A stretch of 64,000 nt of DNA, from NCBI GenBank assembly GCA_030586155.1, contig CP130741.1, forward strand, positions 332,680-396,679. The letters are read 5' to 3'. The DNA comes from Eubacteriaceae bacterium ES3 (GTDB lineage Bacteria > Bacillota > Clostridia > Eubacteriales > Eubacteriaceae). Both the position numbers and the translations under genes were made by a program. The notes under the pieces are model-generated. The model ran no database searches and was not told where the DNA came from. It worked only from the letters and a program-made list of their open reading frames with translations. Positions 46,031-53,258 of the stretch are shown here, in pieces; the stretch's first letter is position 1, and the number at the start of each line of letters is the position of its first letter.

Positions 46031-47475
46031 ATGAACCCCGGCAAAATGTTTCCTTGCTCACTTCATTCCCGGAAGTTGATGACAAATGGGTTGATAAACA
46101 CTTGTTAAAGGCTTTAGAAGGCTTGAATCACAAGATCGTCGTACTGGATGATGATCCCACTGGTGTCCAAACTGTTCATGATGTATCTGTATATACGGAT
46201 TGGGAACCAGAAAGCATCAAAAAAGGATTTGCTGAAGAAAAAACGATTTTTTTCATATTGACCAACTCTCGGGGATTGACTGCTGAAGAAACAAAAATAG
46301 TTCATGAGCAGATTGCCAAACGCGTGGTTGCCGAATCGCAAAAATCGGGTAAGCCGTTTATCTTAATCAGCCGCAGCGACTCCACTTTAAGAGGGCATTA
46401 TCCGTTGGAGACGGAAGTTTTGAGAAGTGTAATTGAGAACGACTCTAATACTGAAATTGACGGTGAAATAATTTTTCCCTTCTTCAAAGAAGGTGGAAGG
46501 TTTACCATCAACAATATTCACTATGTTCAGGAAGGTAAGGAGCTGCTTCCGGCAGCAGAAACAGAATTTGCCAAAGACAAAACCTTTGGCTATACTAAAT
46601 CACATCTGGGTGAATGGTGCGAGGAAAAAACAAATGGAAACTACAAGGCGACTGACGTAACTTATTTAAGCCTGGATGACTTGCGTGGTTTGAAAATTGA
46701 TGGAATTGTTGATCAGCTGATGGGGGCATCTGGTTTTAATAAGATTGTGGTTAACGCAATTGACTATGTAGATGTAAAAATATTTGTAATTGCTTTGGTT
46801 AAAGCGATCGAAAAAGGTAAGACATTTATTTTCCGATCGGCAGCGGCGGTCACAAAAGTATTGGGTGGAGTTCCTGACAAAGCTTTATTAACTCATGATG
46901 AATTGATTTTATCGGAGAATAAGAATGGTGGGATTGTAATTGTAGGATCTCATGTCAATAAAACAACTCAACAGCTTAATACCTTGCAATCAGGCAATCT
47001 GCCAATGACATTTATTGAATTCAATCAGCATCGAGTGCTTGAAAAGAATGGGCTTAATGAAGAAGTGGAGCGGGTGATCGCTTTAGTTGAGGAGAAAATA
47101 AAAAAAGGGGAGTCGGTGGCTGTCTATACCAGAAGAGAACGATTTGATCTGGATACTGATGATAAAGAAGCACAGTTAAGAATTTCTGTCGAAATTTCCG
47201 ATGCGGTGACAAGTATTATTGGGAAACTTTCAATCCGCCCCAATTTTATTATTGCCAAAGGTGGAATCACTTCCAGTGATATTGGAACGAAAGCTCTTCG
47301 CGTTAAAAAGGCCAGGGTAATGGGTCAGATAAGACCTGGAATTCCGGTTTGGATGACAGGTGAAGAAAGCCTGTTTCCCGGACTTCCCTATGTTATTTTT
47401 CCAGGTAACGTGGGAACTGAAACGACCCTTTTAGAAGCGGTAGAAATTCTGATGGGGAAAGACAATGCTGACTGA
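46027..47475 (+). CDS. DUF1537 four-carbon acid sugar kinase
   Basis: A 482-aa ATP-dependent kinase of the OtnK/DtnK family, which phosphorylates 2- or 3-oxo-tetronates. The N-terminal substrate domain has VLDDDPTGVQTVHDV and RSDSTLRGHYPLE; the C-terminal nucleotide-binding domain has AKGGITSSDIG and FPGNVG. The start overlaps the dehydrogenase gene and the stop overlaps the aldolase gene by 11 bp, so the three steps are co-translated. The genuine substrate is inferred from the family. Confidence 0.9.
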   Translation: MNEPRQNVSLLTSFPEVDDKWVDKHLLKALEGLNHKIVVLDDDPTGVQTVHDVSVYTDWEPESIKKGFAEEKTIFFILTNSRGLTAEETKIVHEQIAKRVVAESQKSGKPFILISRSDSTLRGHYPLETEVLRSVIENDSNTEIDGEIIFPFFKEGGRFTINNIHYVQEGKELLPAAETEFAKDKTFGYTKSHLGEWCEEKTNGNYKATDVTYLSLDDLRGLKIDGIVDQLMGASGFNKIVVNAIDYVDVKIFVIALVKAIEKGKTFIFRSAAAVTKVLGGVPDKALLTHDELILSENKNGGIVIVGSHVNKTTQQLNTLQSGNLPMTFIEFNQHRVLEKNGLNEEVERVIALVEEKIKKGESVAVYTRRERFDLDTDDKEAQLRISVEISDAVTSIIGKLSIRPNFIIAKGGITSSDIGTKALRVKKARVMGQIRPGIPVWMTGEESLFPGLPYVIFPGNVGTETTLLEAVEILMGKDNAD

Positions 47476-48280
47476 TTTAAAAACTGTATTAAAATATAAA
47501 CATAGGGCTGTAGCCGCCTTTAATGTTTATAATGCAGAGACTGTTCTTTCTGTTTTTCAGGTTGCGGTTCAGGAAGAAAAACCGGTTATTTTTTCTTTCG
47601 GTGAATCCTATATGAGTTTGATGCCGATAGGAATGATCGGGAAAATGGTTCGTTTTCTGGCAGAGTCTTCACCAATACCAATGGCTCTGCATCTGGATCA
47701 TGCCAAGAGTCTGGAAAGTATCCATCAAGCGGTCAATTCTGGGTTTACTTCTGTGATGTTTGATGGGTCCTCCCTATCTTTGGAAGATAATATCCGCAAG
47801 ACACAGGAAGTTGTTAAAATAGTAGCATCGTGTGACGTCAGTGTTGAAGGAGAACTGGGTTATTTAAACCCTGAAGATGGTTCGTATGGGCAGACCCAGG
47901 CCACTAATCCTGAGCACGCTTACAAATTTATTAGTGAGACTGGTGTGGATGCTTTGGCAATCGCCATTGGAAATGCCCATGGTGTTTATCGAGGTGTCCC
48001 CAAGCTTGATTTTGCGGCACTTAAAAAAATTAAAGAACAAGCAAGTGTACCACTGGTTTTACATGGGGCATCAGGAATCCCTGATGATCAGTTGAAAAAA
48101 GCAATTGAACTGGGGATTCAAAAGATTAATTTCAATACGGAAATAGCTTTAGGTGTCGTTGCAGCGATTAAAGACCAGATTAATGGGACATCTGCTTTAA
48201 TGAGATATGAAAAAGTAATTGAGAATTCAATACAAAGTATGCATGGAATGATGCAGAATATTGTTAGAAAAATTTCTTAA
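47465..48280 (+). CDS. Class II (zinc) ketose-bisphosphate aldolase family
   Basis: A 271-aa aldolase of the FbaA/GatY/KbaY group. Zinc and catalytic motifs are LHLDHAKS, EGELGYLNPEDG, IAIGNAHGVY and LHGASGIPDDQ. In the published tetronate pathways the last step is usually an AraD-type class II aldolase (OtnC); this operon instead has a GatY-like enzyme, which would cleave a phosphorylated keto acid to a C3 phosphate (inference). A hairpin (48295-48320) follows. Confidence 0.88.
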   Translation: MLTDLKTVLKYKHRAVAAFNVYNAETVLSVFQVAVQEEKPVIFSFGESYMSLMPIGMIGKMVRFLAESSPIPMALHLDHAKSLESIHQAVNSGFTSVMFDGSSLSLEDNIRKTQEVVKIVASCDVSVEGELGYLNPEDGSYGQTQATNPEHAYKFISETGVDALAIAIGNAHGVYRGVPKLDFAALKKIKEQASVPLVLHGASGIPDDQLKKAIELGIQKINFNTEIALGVVAAIKDQINGTSALMRYEKVIENSIQSMHGMMQNIVRKIS

Positions 48281-48335
48281 AAGAATAATAAAGAATTCGG
48301 GTGAAATATATTTTGCCCGAAAAAGTCAAGTTTAA

Positions 48336-48349
48336 TGAAAACGTTAAAA
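48336..48349 (+). promoter_or_regulatory. Candidate cre site
   Basis: TGAAAACGTTAAAA matches TGWAANCGNTNWCA at 13 of 14 positions, between the aldolase and cyclase genes. Confidence 0.35.
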
Positions 48350-48437
48350 TCAAAATAGTTTTATAAATTTGATGCAGGTAAACAGCCATGACTATAAATT
48401 TATAAACATTTTTGAAATTATAAGATGAGGTGAAAGT

Positions 48438-49109
48438 ATGAACATTTATTTATCCCACAAATTGGATCCTAAAGATTTGGCGTGGCCTGGAGAACCGACA
48501 GTAAAAGTTAGGCAGGCAACTGAAATTAATGATGAAACACCTTTTAACAGTTTTGTTACGGAACTGCCAAATCATTGTGGTACCCATTATGATGCGCCTA
48601 AACACTTTAACCCCAATGGCCTGAGAATTACAGAACTGCCGATGGAGTATTTTGTATTTGAAAAGGTTTTGCTCATTGATCTGCCTAAAAAGGCCTGTGA
48701 AGGTGTGACCGTTGAGGATTTAAAAGCTTATGAAGACGAAATTAAAAAAGTTGACTTGTTGCTGATTAGAACAGGGTTTGACAAAATTCGAAAAGAGGAA
48801 CCGGAAACTTACCAGATGAAAGGGCCTTTCCTGACACCGGAAACCTGTTTGTATATGGTCAATACTTTTGACAACTTGAAAACGGTTGGCTTTGATTTTT
48901 TGGCAATTGGTTCACCCTGTAACGAACTGGCCGGGATTGCCCACCAAAATCTGTTGGGATTTAATACTGAAAAATTCATCACCGCTATCGAAGATATGCA
49001 TTTAGAAGAAATTGGTGATAAAAAAATAAAATCAGTTGTTGCAGCTCCGCTGCGAATTGTCGATGTGGACAGCAGTCAGGTAACGGTAATTGCCAGCCTT
49101 GAGGACTAA
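48438..49109 (+). CDS. Cyclase-family (KynB-like) metal-dependent hydrolase
   Basis: A 223-aa protein with the signature HCGTHYDAPKHF, the metal-binding motif of the cyclase/kynurenine formamidase family, and LIRTGFDK and GIAHQNLL. Members hydrolyse N-formylkynurenine, isatin or lactone-like substrates; here it may act on a sugar lactone, but nothing proves it. GAGGTG precedes the ATG. It lies 157 bp downstream of the aldolase and shares a terminator with the convergent regulator gene. Confidence 0.85.
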   Translation: MNIYLSHKLDPKDLAWPGEPTVKVRQATEINDETPFNSFVTELPNHCGTHYDAPKHFNPNGLRITELPMEYFVFEKVLLIDLPKKACEGVTVEDLKAYEDEIKKVDLLLIRTGFDKIRKEEPETYQMKGPFLTPETCLYMVNTFDNLKTVGFDFLAIGSPCNELAGIAHQNLLGFNTEKFITAIEDMHLEEIGDKKIKSVVAAPLRIVDVDSSQVTVIASLED

Positions 49110-49110
49110 T

Positions 49111-49145
49111 ATAAAAGCCAGGTTAATCCTGGCTTATTTTTGTTT
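49111..49145. terminator. Bidirectional terminator
   Basis: AAGCCAGG-TTAA-TCCTGGCTT stem; overlaps the 3' end of the FadR-type gene. Confidence 0.85.
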
Positions 49146-49847
49146 TTGGTACCAGAAGCTGACGCTCTCGGCGATTACAGCTTCAATGGCGCCTTCATCC
49201 TTATTTTTAAGGCAGTTTAGGATGTCGTAGTGGAAGCGTTCGGCATTGTCAAAAAGCTCATCGGTTGTGATGGTATCTTCAATGGATAGGGAAAAGACTT
49301 CATAGATGCCGTTGACAATATTTGATATATAGGGATTATCACAGAGATCGGCAATCATAACATGGTATTTAAAATCCAGGTAGGCGGCTTTTTCTTTATC
49401 GCCAGATTCATAAGTTTGGCGGATACTTTTGATATGGTCTTCGAGTCGGGCAAGATCTTCTGCACTTGCTTTTTTCATGGCTGTGCGCAGAACGGTTTCA
49501 TCCATCAGTCGACGGAATTCCACCATATGGTCATCACTGCGGGCCTGAAACATGATGCTGTAAATAATGGGATTGAATATGGTTGGCGCGATATGATCAC
49601 AGACATAGGTACCATCGCCGCGTTTGATGGTAACAACACCTAAGGCTGACAGGATTTTCATGGCTTCACGCAGGGAATTTCTGCCGACATTAAGTTCTTC
49701 CATTAATATAAATTCGCTGGGCAGTTTTTCACCGACCGGAAATTGCCCGGTAGATATAGCCTTGACAATGCGATCAATGATTTTGTCGACAATCGATCCA
49801 CTGTCGATGGGTGCTAAACCGAGGTTGGATTTTTCAGGTTTGTGCAT
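49134..49847 (-). CDS. GntR/FadR-family transcriptional regulator
   Basis: A 237-aa regulator: N-terminal winged helix (GEKLPSEFILMEELNVGRNSLREAMKILSALG, about 38-70) and a C-terminal FCD all-helical ligand domain with metal-binding His residues (LDFKYHVMIADL, FHYDIL). FCD regulators usually sense sugar acids or other organic acids, matching the neighbouring tetronate-type operon. The ATG at 49847 follows AAGGAG; the frame extends 18 codons further without a site. Its own upstream region contains TAGGACGT (49886-49893), shared with the operon promoter, so autoregulation is plausible. Confidence 0.9.
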   Translation of the reverse strand: MHKPEKSNLGLAPIDSGSIVDKIIDRIVKAISTGQFPVGEKLPSEFILMEELNVGRNSLREAMKILSALGVVTIKRGDGTYVCDHIAPTIFNPIIYSIMFQARSDDHMVEFRRLMDETVLRTAMKKASAEDLARLEDHIKSIRQTYESGDKEKAAYLDFKYHVMIADLCDNPYISNIVNGIYEVFSLSIEDTITTDELFDNAERFHYDILNCLKNKDEGAIEAVIAESVSFWYQKQK

Positions 49848-49881
49848 GAGATTCTCCTTAAGTTCGATTGATTCGTCGTAA

Positions 49882-49901
49882 AATGTAGGACGTATAAACA
49901 T
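49882..49901. promoter_or_regulatory. Candidate autoregulatory operator
   Basis: AATGTAGGACGTATAAACAT contains TAGGACGT and an ATGT...ACAT inverted repeat, like the element at 45051-45083. Confidence 0.4.
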
Positions 49902-50037
49902 CTAATGAAATTATATCAGATTGTTAAGAAATAATCAATAAACAGCAAAGGTTTTCTATCATAAATCATGCTGATGTTTGTTGAACTAAAAGGTTGCCTG
50001 TGATATATTGAATAAAGTTTATTATAAGGGGTGGCCT

Positions 50038-50958
50038 GTGGATATCGGAATAGTAATTAATCAGATGCTCGAATTGTTTTTAATGCTGGGTTTGGGATAT
50101 CTGGCTGCGCGAAAAAAAATTGTAAGTAATCAGTTTGGAAATGAATTGTCCCGATTGATATTAAATATTACCCTACCCTGTCTGATGCTTTCTTCAGTCG
50201 CAGCGATGCCGACGGATGCTGACCAAAGTACTGTAATTGTGATGTTTGTTCTTTCAATTCTGTTCTTCGCAATAATGCCATTTGTGGCATATGGTTTAAC
50301 CAGAGTTTTGCGAATTAACCCTGAAGAGCGAAATCTCTATATTTATATGACTACCTGGTCTAATGTCGGCTTTATGGGTTTTCCGGTAATTGCATCGATT
50401 TTTGGAACAGGTGCAATTTTTTATGCAACGATTTTTAATCTGGTTTTCAACTTTTTTAATTTTACCCTGGGAATTGCCCTGATGTCCAAAGACGGATTTA
50501 AAAGCATTCGACTGAAGAATTTTCTGACGCCGGGTATTCTCTCAGCTGTTATTGCGGTAATATTGTTTATTTCTGGTATTGAAATACCTGAGCTTTTAAA
50601 CAGTACATTCGAAACAGTTGGAAGTACAACCACGCCGCTGGCTATGATTGTAATAGGGGTATCGTTAGCAGGAATTTCCATGAAAAGTGTATTCACAGAG
50701 ATTCGCCTTTATCCCTATCTGTTAATAAAACAAATTCTTTTTCCAATTGCAGCCTGGGCGGTTTTACGATCGGTTATTGAAAACACCTATATTCTGGGGA
50801 TTATGGTTGTGATAATTGCTATGCCGGTAGCGACATCGGCTGTTTTATTCAGTAACCGTTATGAGAACAATGTTGCGCTGGCAACTAGGGGGGTTTTTTT
50901 AACGACCTTGTCTTCAGTTGTCACAATTCCGGTTATTTCATGGTTTTTGCTGGGGTAA
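50038..50958 (+). CDS. AEC-family (auxin efflux carrier) transporter
   Basis: A 306-aa membrane protein with about ten helices and the pseudo-repeat of the AEC family (LFLMLGLGYLAARKK at the start, TTWSNVGFMGFPVIASIFG, LAMIVIGVSLAG). Bacterial members carry malate, malonate and similar acids. Adjacent to the FadR regulator, it is a candidate importer for the sugar acid (inference). The GTG at 50038 follows AAGGGG; a TTG ten codons earlier has no site. Confidence 0.88.
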   Translation: MDIGIVINQMLELFLMLGLGYLAARKKIVSNQFGNELSRLILNITLPCLMLSSVAAMPTDADQSTVIVMFVLSILFFAIMPFVAYGLTRVLRINPEERNLYIYMTTWSNVGFMGFPVIASIFGTGAIFYATIFNLVFNFFNFTLGIALMSKDGFKSIRLKNFLTPGILSAVIAVILFISGIEIPELLNSTFETVGSTTTPLAMIVIGVSLAGISMKSVFTEIRLYPYLLIKQILFPIAAWAVLRSVIENTYILGIMVVIIAMPVATSAVLFSNRYENNVALATRGVFLTTLSSVVTIPVISWFLLG

Positions 50959-50993
50959 GTATCCATGCTGGAAGTAATATTAAAAGTTGGAAG

Positions 50994-51030
50994 AAAGGGA
51001 TAAATTAAATCCATTTAATTTATCCCTTTT
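50994..51030 (+). terminator. Terminator after the AEC transporter
   Basis: GGGATAAATTAAAT-CC-ATTTAATTTATCCC, a 14-bp perfect stem, then TTTT. Confidence 0.8.
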
Positions 51031-51145
51031 ACTTTAGTTTAAACTATGTTAGAATATTGGCATTCGTAAAGAAAATCAAAAGACATGTACAAGTCGAAGT
51101 GAAAACGTTTGTAAACAACTAAAAACAAAGAAGGTAGGAAAACAA

Positions 51146-51682
51146 ATGGAATTAGAAAAAATCTTAGAGCTGGCTATGGAAAAGGGATTTTCCAAAGCGA
51201 TTGAAATGGATGTAAATTCTATTGATTTAAAAGATGAAGTTAGACAGATGTGCCAGGATAATAAATGTCAGATTTATGGTAAAAACTGGGCTTGTCCTCC
51301 CGGATGCGGAAGTATCCCTGAATGTCGTGAAAAAGTGAAAGCTTACTCGAAGGGAATTCTCCTTCAGACAACTGGAGAGCTTGAGGATAGTTTTGACTTT
51401 GAGGGAATGGAAGAGATTAAAGAAGAACATGAAAAAAGCTTTACCGAACTGGTTGAAGTGCTGGCAGAACAGAAACTGACTATGCTGCCCCTGGGTGACG
51501 GATGCTGCACGATATGCAGCGAATGTACTTATCCAGACAAGCCTTGCCGTTTTCCAGAAAAGGCCATCTCTTCAGTAGAAGCCTATGGGATTTTAGTCAG
51601 TGAACTTTGTCAAAAAAATGAAGTCGACTACTATTATGGTCCTAATACCTTAACCTATGTTGGTTGTGTTCTTTTTGAATAG
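51146..51682 (+). CDS. DUF2284 cysteine-rich metal-binding protein (copy 2)
   Basis: A 178-aa paralogue of the protein at 19094-19627, with the same cysteine layout: CQDNKCQIYGKNWACPPGC, PEC, and CCTICSECTYPDKPC. The second cluster lacks the extra Cys (YPC) of copy 1. GTAGG precedes the ATG. Alone in its transcription unit, between two terminators. Function unknown. Confidence 0.82.
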   Translation: MELEKILELAMEKGFSKAIEMDVNSIDLKDEVRQMCQDNKCQIYGKNWACPPGCGSIPECREKVKAYSKGILLQTTGELEDSFDFEGMEEIKEEHEKSFTELVEVLAEQKLTMLPLGDGCCTICSECTYPDKPCRFPEKAISSVEAYGILVSELCQKNEVDYYYGPNTLTYVGCVLFE

Positions 51683-51705
51683 ATTTTTATAAGAAGCAGT
51701 TTTCC

Positions 51706-51737
51706 AAAGCGCTATTTGCTTACGCAGATAGCGCTTT
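51706..51737 (+). terminator. Terminator after DUF2284 copy 2
   Basis: AAAGCGCTATTTGC-TTAC-GCAGATAGCGCTTT with T-run. Confidence 0.88.
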
Positions 51738-51787
51738 TTATGTTATAATCAGGATTAATGATTTTTAATGATGAGAGGCTAGCAGTA

Positions 51788-53212
51788 ATGAAAAAGAATC
51801 GTGTTGCAATTATTATTGCAACAATTATAATTGGTGGAATAAGTGCCATTTCCTATTTTAGTTTTTATATTTACAGTCAGATTATCCGTGATGATATCAT
51901 GAATATTTCCAAGCTGACGTCGACCAGCATCTATTCAGAAATTGACAATGAACTGACAAAGCCGATTTTTGTCAGTCTGACAATGGCGAATGACGCTTTT
52001 GTTAAAGAGTGGATAAATAATGAAGGGCAACGGCAGGAAACTGAGATTATCAATTATCTGGAAGGAATACGCAGTAAATACGACTATCAGTCTGTTTTTT
52101 TGGTTTCAGATCAGTCAAATAGGTATTATACCTATGATGGTCTGTTAAAAGTTGTTGACGATTCAAATAATCACGACCAATGGTATTATCAGTTTATGAA
52201 GCAGGACAATATCTATGCATTAGATGTCGATCAGGATGAGGCCAACAATCAGCTCTTAACAGTTTTTATTAATTGTAAAATATATGATGAAAATAACCAG
52301 GTGATTGGGGTGACCGGTGTCGGCATCGAAATGAACTATCTTCAAAATCTACTGCTGGAATTTGAAGATAATTATAGTCTTGAGGCTCTGCTGGTTGATT
52401 CTAATGGTCTGATTCAAGCCCACAGAAATGGCGATTATATTGAATCGGTGAATATCAATGATCTGGAAATGTACCAGGGGATTGGTCAGGCACTTTATGA
52501 TAAATCTCAAGAGCTTAATGTTTTTGATGTAAATGAAGAGGCTCATGAAGAATTTGTAATCAGTCATTATATTGAGGAAATGGACTGGTATCTGATTGTT
52601 AGAAAAAACACTCAGATTTTGGCTGAGTCTTTATATAAGCAAATGTTTTATGACTTTATGTTTACGGTGCTGATCCTTATTTCAATTTTGTTTATAGTAT
52701 TAAAGGTTTTAAAAAAGAACAATGATATCATTCGTGAAACAGCATTGCTTGATTCTTTTGGTGTTTTAATGAATCGTAAGGGTTTTGATGAAAAACTGAA
52801 GTATGTATTACGTTTTCAGGATGAAACGAAAGATCCCTGGTGTCTGTTTATGATGGATCTCGATGGATTTAAAAGACTAAATGACACACATGGTCATTTG
52901 CAGGGAGATGCAATTCTTAAGCAGGTAATGATTTTAGGTAAAAGTATTTTAGCGGATCATCTGATCACCCGCTGGGGTGGAGATGAGTTGAGTGGTATTA
53001 TCTATCTAAAACATCAAGAAGCATATGCGTTACTGGAAAAGCTTAGAATAGCGATTGGTAAAGATCTTCTGCTGGCAGAATATAATATTTCAGTCAGTAT
53101 TGGTTTGACACAGGCGACTGCTCAGGATTCCGAAGATTCAATTATCAAACGGGCAGACCAAGCTCTGTATGCAGCTAAATCCCGTGGAAAAAATCAGGTA
53201 GTCTATCAATAA
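51788..53212 (+). CDS. Membrane diguanylate cyclase (Cache-GGDEF)
   Basis: A 474-aa protein: N-terminal helix (about 6-28), extracytoplasmic Cache-like domain (about 30-280), second helix (about 290-310) and C-terminal GGDEF domain. The active-site loop reads RWGGDELSG, with Leu in place of Phe, followed by normal family motifs (ISVSIGLTQA, KRADQALYAAKSRGKN). GGDEL keeps the catalytic acidic residues, so activity is likely but not certain. It probably couples an external ligand to c-di-GMP. The start is the ATG at 51788; an ATG at 51758 has a weaker site. Confidence 0.88.
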   Translation: MKKNRVAIIIATIIIGGISAISYFSFYIYSQIIRDDIMNISKLTSTSIYSEIDNELTKPIFVSLTMANDAFVKEWINNEGQRQETEIINYLEGIRSKYDYQSVFLVSDQSNRYYTYDGLLKVVDDSNNHDQWYYQFMKQDNIYALDVDQDEANNQLLTVFINCKIYDENNQVIGVTGVGIEMNYLQNLLLEFEDNYSLEALLVDSNGLIQAHRNGDYIESVNINDLEMYQGIGQALYDKSQELNVFDVNEEAHEEFVISHYIEEMDWYLIVRKNTQILAESLYKQMFYDFMFTVLILISILFIVLKVLKKNNDIIRETALLDSFGVLMNRKGFDEKLKYVLRFQDETKDPWCLFMMDLDGFKRLNDTHGHLQGDAILKQVMILGKSILADHLITRWGGDELSGIIYLKHQEAYALLEKLRIAIGKDLLLAEYNISVSIGLTQATAQDSEDSIIKRADQALYAAKSRGKNQVVYQ

Positions 53213-53258
53213 AAAAAGCAGTCTGAAAACAGTTTTACTGAATTCAGACTGCTTTTTT
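53211..53258. terminator. Bidirectional terminator
   Basis: AGCAGTCTGAA / TTCAGACTGCT arms flanked by A-run and T-run, between convergent genes. Confidence 0.9.

Noticed and set aside
51100..51113. Second cre-like site (TGAAAACGTTTGTA) before DUF2284 copy 2
   Set aside because: Two mismatches at informative positions; not strong enough to list as a feature.
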